Below, piece after piece: positions 44,823 to 56,395 of a stretch of 64,000 nucleotides of DNA. The position numbers and the translations under genes were made by a program. This DNA comes from Anthoceros angustus (Eukaryota; Streptophyta; Anthocerotopsida; Anthocerotales; Anthocerotaceae), in the NCBI GenBank assembly GCA_010909165.1, contig MU008154.1, forward strand, positions 857,478-921,477. Direction: 5' to 3'. How positions within the stretch are numbered: the stretch's first letter is position 1; every line of letters begins with the position of its first letter. The notes beneath the pieces are model-generated. The model ran no database searches and was not told the origin of the DNA. It was given only the letters and a program-made list of their open reading frames with translations.

Positions 44823-47800
44823 CTACTCCTTGCGGGGCAGTCTACCGTACTCACCCAGAAGGGCATGCAGTCTCTTCGCCTCAGGCTGAAGATTCTTGAA
44901 TGTGTTTGACTCGCCAACTCGCCAACCCCAATTTCCCGCCTGCAGGGTGAAGGTGAAATCCGGGAGATGAGCCCGAGGACGTCCAGGTCTAAGCTGCCGA
45001 ATATCTGATGCAGCTTCCTGGACGTTTGAAGGCATACCTGGACAGCAGGGATGTTCATTCTGGCGGAGTTGTCCAGACCCATCACATCCTGCATAGGAAT
45101 GACTGTCGTTCTTGCCACGGACGCCAGAGAGGCCCTGATGAACTCCCAAGACACATCCTCGTCGCCTTCGAATCGGAGGTAGTGTCTCACCTGTAATATG
45201 TTGCAAAAGGACCATCAGTAAGGCAGGCCTCATTCCAAACTCGCAAGCTGAAAGGAAAAATGAACGAGTCGCACACCAACTCAACATACCCTGTCCTTCT
45301 CTGCTGCCGGCGCTTTCTGCCACCACCCAAGGGACTGTCACATGGAACAAACGAAAAATCTGTGAGCTGCCAACGTTGCCTGCAATAAAACCTTAGCGAT
45401 GGTGGCGAGGATAAGTCAAGGACCGTGTCGTTGTCATGTGTTCCCGGGTACACAACTTGATCCACTTCGTGGTTGTGAGGCAGGTGAGGGTTCTTGGCGT
45501 CACTTCCGAAAGCTGACACAACCCAATGAAGATCGTTAACGAGATTCAAACCAACCGAGAGAATGTGCATCCACCATGCAAGAAGCCGTACCGAATTGCA
45601 AAACAGCCATCCCAGGAGCTCCAATAGCTTTTCTCAGCTCCACAACGTCCCTGGTTATGATCCCCTGAGATTCCCCAATTGCTGTGCCTTTAACCACCAA
45701 CATAACGAGAGGTTGCAAGCCAAAGCTAACAGCTAGAATTTCTACCGCATACCAGATCCTCCGCAATGATGTCTATCTTGCCAACTGCTGCCTTGATAGC
45801 ATTGAAGAAACCTTCTCGTGGGCCCACCTGCAAAGCGTTCATTCACAGATATCAGCTCTCAAGTGTCAAAGAGGGCATTTATCACCTGACAAGGCAAACA
45901 CAGTAGCGCAGATGTTTGCCTTCCAGGTCCCTTTCATCGCTGTTTCCGCATCTGCACAAAACGATGCACACCAAGAGGAAACCAACCATCAGAATCCGAA
46001 GGGTGCGACATTCAGTCAAGTGGAAGAACCGGCTGAAAATGCAAAGCAATCTGAATGAAATTCTCACCAGCAGGTATAGCCCAATAGCCTGCAAGACCCC
46101 GGAAATGGTCAATACGGAATTCATCGTACAGCTCAAAAGCTCGTCGCATCCGTTTTGCCCACCATGCGTATCCATCTTTTGACATCACTTGCCAGTTGTA
46201 AAGTGGGCTGGAAGCGTTAACAAATGGCACAATAGATAAACAGAGGGAAGAGCAAGTACACATTCGAGTGAGAAACAACTGGACATGGAAAAGGAAAATG
46301 AGGTCATAGCATGAGGCAGGTTGCACAGGCCAACCTCCCCCAAAGTTGACCAGTTGCGCTGAATGCATCTGGAGGCACGCCGCTAACAAGGGCAGGAACT
46401 CCTGTTGCTTTGTCCTGGTGAGAGAATGCAGATTTGTTACATTGAGAAAATGTCTAACACCACTGAATATCTTGGCAGAGCGAACAATGCTAGATATGAT
46501 TTCCTCACCAGCATGAACTGTCCTCGATTTGCCCAAACATCTGCACTGTGGCCTCCCACATAAATGGGCATGTCTCCAATGATTTTGATGCCTTTTGAGT
46601 TAGCATACTTGTGCAACGCCTGCCACTGCTTTTGAAACAGAAACTGCTGTGCAATGAATATGTCGATCTGCATGACATCACAGGAGAAACCCGAATTTGA
46701 GTATCTGGAAATAGTCACTGAGGTACGTGAAAGTCAACTTCAAAGTCTCTGATTCAGTAGGAGGTAAGGAACGGAACTAACAAATTGCTTGTGCTCTTTC
46801 CGAGCTCTTTCCAGAGCAGACCCATTCCTGTCACGCAGCTCCGCCGGCCAATCCCACCAGAAGCGAGCATCAATGCTATGATCTATAGCAGCGAAAAGGG
46901 CAGCCTCCTCCAGCCAGGCTAAAAGCCACATAACAGCAGCATTAGGTTACAAAACTCGAACAAAACCTACATCATCATAAAAAATGCAAAAGACTTGAGC
47001 CTAGTACCTGAGATTCTAGGATTCTTTCTGAATTTCTCCATCTCATCCTGCAACGGACCTTTCGTCCCACTCACAAGTTTCTTTGCAGCCTGGACCACCA
47101 CCTCGCAACCGTGAGCAAACCTTTAACCAACCACTACATCTAAAGCTCTTCAGATAGTTTGCGGGGATCTTATCGACTGCCAGAAGTAGGCTACCTGACC
47201 AAAGGGCAAAGACATACCTTGGCTATAAGTGGGTCCTTCAACTCTGCCACAGCTACATAATCCACTCGCTCCACAGGTCTGATTCAACACGTTCAGTTAG
47301 AAGGATCCAAGAAACCTGTGCCAACACCGAAAGTGCACAGATCATAATGCAAGTAAGGAACAAACAAGAACCAAAAGGTACACCAGGCATTCATCTTACA
47401 TGGCGTCTGGAAGATCGGACTTGTCTAGCAGGCCATCCTTCACTAGCTCCTCAAGGGAGATCAGAAGAGTATTACCACAATTCGCATCCTGATGTGATTG
47501 ATGTCAACGAATGAAACGAAATTCCACCGAATGGACACGAAATTAAGTCACAGGTGGGCAGGAGCCACTCACAGCTCCGGAGTATGGAGATCCGTCTTCA
47601 CCGGATTTTCTTCCTGGCGGTACTAGGGGAAGAACCTGAACATTCCACAGTGGCGATTCTCAGAGTCCAGGCATTCCATGTTAGTGTGAATTGCAAGATT
47701 CCTGGCATTGCATGAAAAGGAGAACCTGCCTCCATCTACACTAGGCTTTGAAACAACGGCCCTCCCTCCTGAACAAGGCAAACCTTCAGGTTCAAACGAA

Positions 47801-48778
47801 ATGCATTCATCCTGCGAACGGGTGCATTTGCTAGTGGAAGCAGCCTGACCCATCGTGCAGCCACGGCATGAGCATGCTTGACAAAACGCAGGTACTTCAA
47901 ACAGCTCAAAAAGGAAGAAAGGACCATACTTGCCAGATGGTGCAGCCAGTGGACTTGAGCCAGTCCAAAAATACGTACGCCTCGTGACCCAGTTCCCCAA
48001 TTCCATACTTCCCAGGCAGAGACGTGGGATGCAGCAGAATCCCAGCCCTTCTCTGCGGAGCGGTCTTGTTGGGATCATCGTTGACGTAGTCGGCAGGAAG
48101 ATCCTCCCCAGCCTGAAACTTTTTCTGCGGGGCCAGAGCCATGGTCGGAGAGGCAGCAGCACCCCGGGCCCTGACCTCCCTCCCCTGCAATATGGACGCA
48201 ACTGGCAACCTCCCTTCCCTGCCGCATGAATACGGCTTCCCTCTGATAACCTGGGATCCCAGGAGAGCACGAGGACCAGAATTGTGGACACATCTGTCGA
48301 GTTGCGTCACTCTTGCGCCAACGGCGGAGCGCCGTTGTTCGCACTGACAGAAAGTGGGGCCCGACACCAGCGAGCTAGTCCCATGCTGCCATGTCCTCCC
48401 ATCAGAGTTGTGCAGCTTTTCGAATCTGTTGGATAGCTCCTCCGACAGCCTTTTGACGTAGGCGCGCTTGGCTGTAGCAGCGCCGCACGTGGACGCCGAT
48501 GCCGCGCTGCTCCAGGGGCTAGGGCACCTGGCGGAGCGGCAGTAGATGGCCCGCTGCACCCTCCGCACTTGGCTGCATGTTCTGGGAGTAACCACGTTCA
48601 AGCAGGTGTTTGGCGGCCTGGTGCAAGGGCATTCATTGCAGGACTCGGTTGCAGATCCGGAGCGCGATATCCATATGGCTCTGCCGGAGGAGCCGTCCGT
48701 CTCCGCACAAGGCGAGCAGAGCCGGACAGCCGGAGCAGCCGTGGTGAACATTTGCCTAGTCAGCCCACCGAAGGCCAT
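44823..48778 (-). CDS. DPE1: Plastid 4-alpha-glucanotransferase (disproportionating enzyme 1, GH77)
   Basis: Transfers alpha-1,4-glucan units between malto-oligosaccharides during starch metabolism in plastids. Sixteen exons in phase: 47930-48778, 47573-47635, 47400-47488, 47218-47278, 47008-47089, 46782-46918, 46509-46667, 46335-46414, 46068-46207, 45920-45951, 45753-45827, 45592-45664, 45424-45512, 45290-45334, 45038-45190, 44823-44939, about 747 residues. GH77 landmarks: GILLHPTSLPGKYGIGELG, VLPLVPPGRK, IIGDMPIYVGGHSADVWAN, the nucleophile Asp in RIDHFRGLAGYW, the acid/base Glu in IIAEDL, and HDNDT. About 220 residues precede the catalytic domain, far longer than a normal transit peptide; a later start at 48142 (MALAPQKKF) is possible. 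Intron 10 starts GCAAAC, a GC-AG intron needed to keep TWKVGPRE in frame. Confidence 0.93.
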
Positions 48779-48960
48779 CCAATGTCCCGCGTGACTCAGA
48801 TCTTTCTACAGACGCCTCCTCTGAATCATCTGCTTTCCCGCAACAACGTCTGCACAGCGCAAAATGCAGCAATCAGTGATTTCTATCTCATCCATTGATT
48901 CCTATATTATCCATCCCCTGTGTCTGTGGACTGACACGCAATTTCTCTCGCCTACCTTGG
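48779..48960. other. 5' flank of DPE1
   Basis: Likely promoter and 5' UTR. Nothing specific was recognised. Confidence 0.4.
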
Positions 48961-48965
48961 AACTC

Positions 48966-49376
48966 TCATCCTAAGCATTCTGTCTTGTCATCTTAAGCAT
49001 CCTGTCCTGCCTTGCTTGTCATTTGTCATCCTAAGCGTTCTGTCTAGCCTAGCTTGCTACTGTCATCCTAAGCATTCTGTCCTGCGTTGCTTGCCATTTG
49101 TCATCCTAAGCGTTCTGTCTTGCCTAGCTTGCTCCCGTCATCCTAAGCATTCTGTCCGGCGTTGCTTGCCATTTGTGATAATCCTCAGCGTTCTGTCTTG
49201 CCTAGCTTGCTACTGTCATCCTAAGCAGTCAGATCTGTCTTGCCTAGCTTGTTACTGTCATTCTAAGAGCGTTTTCTCTTACCTAGCTTTTTCTCATCCG
49301 GACCATTCAGCCTAGCTTGGTACTGTCATCGGAAGCATCCAGATCTGTCTTGCCTAGCTTGGTAGCGTCATCCTTC
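48966..49376. repeat. Degenerate minisatellite, ~35-60 bp unit
   Basis: Built from CATCCTAAGC, ATTCTGTCTTGCCTAGCTTG and CTACTGTCATCC modules repeated about nine times with shuffling. It keeps a frame open at 49,016-49,315 that is repeat-driven. Confidence 0.85.
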
Positions 49377-50332
49377 CAAGATTTTTTCAACATGCAAAAT
49401 CCACAATACGCGAGTGCTGAACTCACCGCCGCAGCTCTGTGCAAGCACATTCTCACCTCAAATCAGAGCGCCGCAGGCCGCTGGAGTGGAGTGCAAGTGC
49501 AGATCCTTAGATTTCTGACACATTTGCATACGCTTGTGGTGGTGAATGTGCGCCGTGCAGCAGCTGTACCGAGCTGCTGGGAGCTGCTCTTAGGAAATGT
49601 GAGACAAGCAAGGGGCCACAATCTTTGGCAACATGCAACCTGAGGACCACGGATGCTTTCGCGAGGCCCAGGCGACTGATGGCGCCAAAAGGGGCGAACG
49701 GACGCTGCCGCTCCGAAATCTCTTTCCATGAGTTTCTAGCATTCGCCACCACCTTGGCGCAATGTGTTTCGCCAACCAGGATAACGACTAACCGCCCCCA
49801 GGGCTGCTGGCCACCTTATCACAAGGTTTATTGATACAGCCAAAAGGGTCAGTAACGCCTCTCGTAAGCAAAGCTAGTCGGTCAAGAGGTTGTGAAAGCT
49901 GTGTCTGGAAAATTCCACCGATGGAATATGATGCTGCATCACAGGTGAAGTTAACTGCAGATGGGACAACAGAGACGAGGAGCTTCTGCTCCTTCAGGAC
50001 TTGGTGTCTCCCATGGGGGTAGGTAGGATGCAGTTGCAATACCTGCAGGGAGCCCTTCACATCTTGCGTCAGAACAAGAACACCAGCCTGCCTCTGCTGC
50101 TGCCGGTCTACCAGCTGCCGTCTCGGTCGCTACAGTTGCAGCAGCAGCTGGAGATTGCCCGTCTTGGCGGCATCATATGCAACAACGGAATTCGATGCTG
50201 CATCACGGGTAAAGTTAACTGCAGATGTTGGCTGACCGCTGGCTTATACCTCGTAGGGGATTCAAGAGGTTGGAAAGCTGTGCGTCGAAAATTCCACCAC
50301 ATGTAATATGTACAGTCTCGTATGGGTCTGGA
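49377..50332. other. Gene-free stretch with diverged internal duplications
   Basis: Two diverged direct copies share TCAAGAGGTTG, GAAAATTCCACC, GATGCTGCATCAC and AAGTTAACTGCAGATG (about 49,880-49,965 and 50,185-50,310). A 45-base string ending GACTAACCGCC at 49,754-49,797 recurs in related form at 59,335-59,376. Likely old mobile-element remnants; no coding domain was recognised. Confidence 0.5.
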
Positions 50333-50572
50333 AAAGAAGAAGAAGAATTGAAGAATTTTATTTAAGTCCACTTTGGAAAAGAAGAAGAAGAATTGAAGAA
50401 TTTTATTCAAATCCACTAAGGACGGATTTCCGTCATGGGACCTGATACTTAACAACTTGTACCATGGTGTGCCTAAGCTACTTGCACAAAGGGCATCCAC
50501 TCCCTTTAAGCACCCCATCTAAGTACCGATCTAAGAGCGGGATGCTTAATCACTACGTTCTTATAAATGTGT
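50333..50572 (-). repeat. Dispersed repeat family D, copy 4
   Basis: The best-preserved copy, with the A/G-rich start doubled (GAAGAAGAAGAATTGAAGAA twice), then AAATCCACTAAGGACGGATT, TCCGTCATGGGACC, CTTAACAACTTGTACCATGG, TGCCTAAGCTACTTGCACAA and CACTACGTTCTTATAAATGT. Confidence 0.75.
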
Positions 50573-50760
50573 ATCCATTTGGACAAAAGGTGCGTGAGAT
50601 ATCTTTGATTCAAGAGTAGGTCTGTCCTCCGCTATATTCTGTTAGCAGTGCTACAACATGTTCTAAGTTCCCGCATTTTGATGGGAGCCTGGCTTGTGGT
50701 GCAGTGTTCGTAGAATGTCTTCCTCTGAAGCCCCTGTCTCCTACCCCCTCCTTTCAAGCG
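50573..50760. other. Spacer before the R1 array
   Basis: No recognisable feature; R1 homology begins near 50,761. Confidence 0.4.
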
Positions 50761-53436
50761 CCGTTCAACATACTCGTCGAAAGAGTACTACCACCAAAGC
50801 TATAGAACTTTCTTGAAAGACGTGCAACGTTGAAGAGCAAAAAGCCCTAACAAAACTAGTAGCTGTTGTACTGGCACTCATGAATCCTCATCTCTCCAAG
50901 GAGGAGCTCAAGAGGAAGAGGGACGTTGAGACAACACGCATCCATATCACAACGTGTGACGGGGAGTGTCCACGAAAGGTTGCACGCCGGCGCGAAAGCT
51001 GTACGCAACCTAACTCGAAAGTATCAGGCGAATCAACCCTCGCACATGTGGATGAAGCAGCGAGTGCCGCAAGGGAAGCATCAGTATCATGAGATGATGG
51101 CAAGTGGTGCCAAGATCAAAACCAAAGAACTTCAAGCAAAGATGGCGAGAATCGATTGTCCTCAAAGTTGACCTAAGCTCATCTTCACCGAAAGAAAGCA
51201 AGTGCAACGAGGAGGACGAACTCAACAACACCCTCCGCTCGCCCAAGACTACTACGGGGAGTAGTTGGTGCTATTAACCCTATCGCGACGAGTCCAAGGG
51301 CTCGAGGAGAAGTTGATGAAGAGGAAGGGAGAAGTCACGAAAAACCAAAAGTCATTGAAGCTAAGAAAAGAGGCCAAGGCCGAATGCGCGTGACAGAAGT
51401 AGAGTTGGTGGGTAGCTAGCAATTTAGCATCCATTGCAATGTATACATTTGGTGCAAGTTTACGCATAACTATGTAACGGACCAAGTTTGCACCAAGTAC
51501 CTACATGTTGGGCAACTACTTGGGAGCGATCGAGAGGTGAGATGTACGAGGCGGCCGTATGTCAATGTTCTTGGCTATGGGCTCGGTTGTGCACTTTATA
51601 GCACGATCCGCCTTGATTAGTTCTTGCCCAAATTGCATATGTATGCCTTCTAAGAAACGTCCAACCCCACGGATCCCTAAAGCCTAAGCCCCTGCACTCA
51701 CTTGATGATGACGCGTGCTGGCCGACGATATTTTCACGACCCTTCTCGAAAGTGATCTCCAAAGAACAAGGAACTTTTGCACGTACACATTAGGATGATT
51801 GATTAGTGTCAAAAAGGCTTTATGAGCAAATGATTTGGAGGGTTCGACATCCAAGGAGAGTTCTCCGATCGGGGACTATATATATGGAGGGCATTCATTG
51901 TTCGTACTAGATTGTGGAACCAAACCAAGTGCCGCTCAACATACTCGCCGAAGAGTACTACCACCAAAGCTATAGAACCTTCTTGACAGACGTGCAACGT
52001 TGAAGGGCAAAAAGCCCTTACCAAACTAGTAGCTGTAATCGGCACTCATGAATCCTCATCTCTCCAAGGAGGAGCTCAAGAGGAAGAGCGGTTAAGATAA
52101 CACATCCATATCGCAACGTGTCGTGGGAGCGCCCACGAAAGGTTGCACGCCGAAAGTTGTACGCAACCTAACTCGAAAGTATCGTAATCAACCTCGCACA
52201 TGTGGATGAAGCAGCGAGTGCCGCAAGGGAAGCACTGTATCATGAGATGATGGCAAGTGGTGCCAAGATCAAAACCAAAGAACTTCAAGCACGTGCAGCA
52301 TGGCGAGAATCGATTGTCCTCAAAGTTGACCTAAGCAGCTCATCTTCAGCTGAAAGAAAGCAAGTGCAACGAGGAGGACGAACTCAACAACACCCTCGGG
52401 GGCTCCAAGACTACTACAGTGGGAGTAGTTGGTGCTATTAACCCTATCGCGACGAGTCCAAGGGCTCGAGGAGAAGTTGATGAAGAGGAAGGGAGAAGTC
52501 ACGAAAAACCAAAAGCTGTTGCGGAAGCTAAGAAAAGAGGCCAAGGCCGAATGCGCGTACAGGAAGTAGAGTTGGTGGGTAGCTAGCAATTTAGCATCCA
52601 TTGCAATGTATACATTTGGTGCAAGTTTACGCATAACTATGTAACGGCAGACCAAGTTTGCACCAAGTACCTACATGTTGGGCAACTACTTGGGAGCGAT
52701 CGAGACTGGGTGAGATGTACGAGAGCGGCCGTATGTCAATGTTCTTGGCTATGGGCTCGGTTGTGCCGCACTTTATAGCACGCATCTGCCCCTTGATTAG
52801 TTCTTGCCCAAATTGCATATGTATGCCTTCTAAGAAACGTCAACCTCTACGGATCCCCTAAAGCCTAAGCCCCGTACCCTCACGGTGATGATGACGTGCG
52901 TTGGCCGCACGATATTTTTCACGGCACCCCTTCGAAAGTGATCTCCAAAGAACAAGGAACTTTTTGCACGTACACATTAGGATGATTGATTAGTGTCAAA
53001 AAAGGCTTTATGAGCAAATGATTTGGAGGGTTCGACATCCAAGGAGAGTTCTCCCGATCGGGGACTATATATATGGAGGGCATTCATTGTTCGTACTAGA
53101 TTGTGGAACCAAACCAAGTGCCGCTCAACATACTCGTCGAAGAGTACTACCACCAAAGCTATAGAACCTTCTTGACAGACGTGCAACGTTGAAGGGCAAA
53201 AAGCCCTTACCAAACTAGTAGTCTTACGGCACTCATGAATCCTCATCTCCAAGGAGGAGCTCAAGAGGAAGAGCGTTAAGATAACACACATCCATATCGC
53301 AACGTGTCGTGGGAGCGCCCACGAAAGGTTGCACGGCCGAAAGTTGTACGCAACCTAACTCGAAAGTATCAGTAATCAACCGTCGCACATGTGGATGAAG
53401 GAGCGAGTGCCGCAAGGGAAGCATCAGTATCATGAG
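50761..53436. mobile_element. R1 tandem array: two full ~1.17-kb units plus a truncated third
   Basis: Landmarks recur at a fixed period: TCATGAATCCTCATCTC at about 50,878, 52,046 and 53,234; TAGCTAGCAATTTAGCATCC at about 51,412 and 52,578; the TATA-like ACTATATATATGG at 51,875 and 53,064. Units therefore measure about 1.17-1.19 kb. The third stops at 53,436, where R2 begins. Each unit has a TATA-like core, then a short frame beginning MNPHLSKEELKRKR in the best copy (50,881-51,092), then a Lys/Glu/Arg-rich open stretch. It may be a non-autonomous retroelement or LTR-like unit amplified in tandem. No reverse transcriptase, integrase, primer-binding site or TG..CA ends were found. Confidence 0.75.
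51875..51887 (+). promoter_or_regulatory. TATA-like element of R1
   Basis: ACTATATATATGG follows GATCGGGG and precedes AGGGCATTCATTG. It is conserved in all five units that include this part (also 53,064, 57,113, 60,297 and 61,451), while nearby bases vary. This suggests a conserved core promoter or recent common origin. Confidence 0.5.
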
Positions 53437-54259
53437 TCACAAGTTAGCCCTAACATTTAGAGGTTTTAGAGGTGAACTCCTGCATGTGCAACTTTGTCAA
53501 TTTTGGTGGAGCCATGGAGATCACCCTAGATTGCTTCCAACAATCACCCACACCCAAATTGTTTTGTATGATGTTTGGGCCCGTTGTCGATGAACATGAT
53601 CAAAATACACAACGGACTTCTTAACCCTAAATTTTTCCTCCTCCTTTTGAAACCGGACATTCGGTTCTAGCAAGCATTGTCAATGGTTTGCAAGAAGTGA
53701 AAACCGGAAACCTCGATTTTGGAGCCATGTCCTATTAGTGAAGGAGGTTTCATTCGTAAATAAGGAGGTTTGGATATTCACCCCTTCAAACAATAGCAAG
53801 TTATTGTCCTCAATGATAGCCTGTAACAAGGGATCCACAATCTTTCTCCACTCCTAGTGAAAGGTCCACACAACGAAGCCACCAAGCTTACTTATAATTA
53901 GGTGTGGAGTCCTCAACTCATCATACGAGAGTCTCATCGCTCAAAAGCCCCTCGTGCACTCCGCATACAAAACACCAAACCGAGCCTTGTCACCTAGGCT
54001 ACTATCACACCCCTACGAACATCATATTGCCCAAGTGGTGACCAACTTCACTCATCCGGATCCGTGAACTTTTGTGCGAGTGCACGAAGGGCTTGCTCAA
54101 GGTAGGGCGAGCTGGTCATGGACCAACCCGAGTAGGGACATGGAGTATTCTCGCACGCTAAGGAGAGGTCGTGGTATCTAGTTGCTAGCGGAGGCTTGGA
54201 CGTGTGGACCCGGAGGTTGGAGAGATGCCTATACAATCACCTACGTAGAATGAACTAAC

Positions 54260-54308
54260 GATGTTCCTTGGGAAGACCCTTATGTCTAAGGGGTTCCCAA
54301 GGAACATC
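54260..54308. other. Strong hairpin in R2
   Basis: GATGTTCCTTGGGAA at 54,260-54,274 is perfectly complementary to TTCCCAAGGAACATC at 54,294-54,308. An inner CCCTTA/TAAGGG stem has a TGTC loop. The second R2 copy (62,652-62,702) has one extra G in the left arm, leaving the fold intact with a bulge. Confidence 0.85.
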
Positions 54309-54619
54309 CACTAGCCTATGGTGGATGGATCGTGAGTTTGGTCATTTGGGTGACTTCACATTGCGACAACTTCGGTGACAATTGCAACAATAATTATACA
54401 TCTACACATCAAATTTACCGTATGTAGCAATTAGTGAAGTTTCGAGAGTGAATTATTTATTGAGAAAAGAAAAGACGGAAAAATTTTCTTTTTTCAAATT
54501 TCTTCCCCTATATTACATGTGATTTGCGTCTTTAAAGTAATCTACGCTTTTTAGCTTGTTCAGCAATAAGAGAATTTTGAGCTTCCCTCGCAAGCGTTTT
54601 CTTATTTTTGGACCCCTTT

Positions 54620-54870
54620 GGACGTCCCCGGCGTTTTTTGCCTTGTTCTATTGTAATGGCGGTAGAAGTAGCCTGTGCAACAAGGCCCTTTTTGCCTTCT
54701 TCTATTGCCTTTGGCGGTAGAAGTAGTGCATCAAGGCTTTTTGCCTTCTCCTCGTGTAATGGTCAGGAGTGGCCTGCGGCAAGGCCGTTTACATTCTTCT
54801 CAGTAATGGCGAGAAGCGCCTTTGCTGACGCCTTTTCCGCCTTCTTCTACGAGAAGTGGTAGAAGTAATT
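54620..54870. repeat. Degenerate ~60-bp tandem repeats at the R2 end
   Basis: Modules of AAGGCCCTTTTTGCCTTCTT and CTATTGCC/GTAATGG and GGCGGTAGAAGTAG repeat about four times. They recur at about 63,010-63,200 in R2 copy 2. Confidence 0.75.
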
Positions 54871-54880
54871 TTTGATTTTG

Positions 54881-55950
54881 GGATTCTTTTGATAGACGGG
54901 TATTGATTTTGCTTCCATTAATGCGTCATGGTGATGGATTGTGGAATTTATCGTCAATTCTTGTCCTTGCGCTTTGTAAGCGTAATCAAGATTATCATTC
55001 GTGCACCACTTAAGACACTTATGCGTGATGCAAGTCTCGTTATTGGAGGAGGATTCACCGCTTTCGCCTTGGGTAGCCTCGACATCATGATCATTGTGGT
55101 GTACATCTGCGTTTACAAATATTAATAGTCATGTTAAGAAAATCATAGACTTCAACTCATTCAATAATTTTGTATCGACTTATCTATCTATCCACATAAT
55201 AAAGAAGGAGCATTAGAAAAACTAAAACTATTATTGATAAAAATTTTAATTCTTTTCCAAGGCTTTTGCTTGAGCAAGATACTCTATTCCAAGACTTTGT
55301 AGAAATTTGTAAGATAAATTCAAGTTCAACTGTTTCATCATCATAGGGAAGTTGAACGACCGACACCAATCGATTCCTTGTCGTGGAATTCAAAATAATG
55401 TATATCACACAATTCCTCTTCCAACTTCGAGGCTTGATCATTTGCCATCTTCAAGCCATTGTCATCTTCCATCTTTGAGCCACTATTATCTTGTATCTTC
55501 AAGCTATTATAATTTTCCATTGATCTTGGAAACACAATTATCTTCAAGGTTGTTCACTCTTTTGTGCATTTATAATCTCCGAAAAGTAGTTCTCAAAATG
55601 GGAGACTTGCTTTTAGGTTAAGTTAAGTGGTATTGCACAAATAATCAGTTTAAATTCTTTATCTCCCTCTCCTTTGGCCAATAAAATGACTAATCAGCCA
55701 ATTTTTTCTCAATAAAATTATAAATTGTTTGTAGCTTAAGTAACACCCTTTCTAGGGCAGCACCACAGTGAGACGTGGCAAAGATCACAAGATAGGCATG
55801 CCTTTCTCGCTACTCCCTAGACTCAAGATAAAGCTTCAAGCTAGCTCTCACAATGCTCTAAGCAATGTCTCGTGAAAGCCTCTCAAGCTCTAAGGATTTG
55901 CCCTTTTATATCCCGCAAGCTCCTCTCATCTAGGCAATGCTAAATACAAT
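54881..55950. other. AT-rich gene-free DNA
   Basis: Short frames at 54,928-55,125 (plus) and 55,184-55,547 (minus) show no known domain. A CATC(T)TTCAAGCCATTATCATCTTCC-like motif repeats around 55,440-55,520. Confidence 0.5.
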
Positions 55951-56395
55951 GTCGTGCCACTTAGATAGCTACTAATAAGCTCGCCCCATTTGGATAGCTA
56001 ACAAGTTCGCCCCATTTGGATAGCTATTAACAAGCTTGCCCCATTTGGGTAGCTATTAGTTCGCCCCATTTGGGTAGCTACAAACAAGCTCCCCCATTTG
56101 AGTAGCTACAACAAGCTCCCATTTGAGTGGCTAATAATAAGCTCGCCCTATTTGAGTAGCTACAAACAAGCTCGTCCCATTTGGGTAGCTAATAACAAGT
56201 TCGACCCATTTGGGTAGCTACAAACAAGCTCGTCCCATTTGGGTAGCTAACAAGTTCGTCCCATTTGGGTAGCTACAAACAAGCTCCCATTTGGGTAGCT
56301 AATAACAAGTTCCCCATTTGGGTAGCTACAAACAAGCTCGTCCCATTTGGGTAGCTAATAAGCTCGCCCTATTTGGGTAGCTACTAACAAGGTCA
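55951..56395. repeat. Minisatellite, ~28-30 bp unit, about 15 copies
   Basis: Units are built from CCCATTTGGGTAGCTA, CAAACAAGCTCG or ATAACAAGTTCG in alternation. Length varies between units (24-31 bp) and there are no unique spacers. Confidence 0.9.

Larger units (their letters stand above)
53437..54880. mobile_element. R2 element, copy 1 (~1.4 kb)
   Basis: It begins at TCACAAGTTAGCCCTAACAT right after R1 sequence. The same R1/R2 join occurs at 61,826 and 63,475, so R1-truncated plus R2 is itself an amplified unit. R2 has no long frame. It contains a strong hairpin at 54,260-54,308 and ends in degenerate tandem repeats (TTTTTGCCTT, GGCGGTAGAAGTAG) at about 54,620-54,870. Function and class are unknown. 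Confidence 0.65.

Noticed and set aside
49016-49315. Hydrophobic Cys-rich protein frame
   Set aside because: It is generated by the CATCCTAAGC-type minisatellite and has no other support.
50761-53436. R1 units as a full LTR retrotransposon with paired LTRs
   Set aside because: No TG..CA ends, primer-binding site, polypurine tract or polymerase domains were visible, and units abut head to tail without internal sequence.
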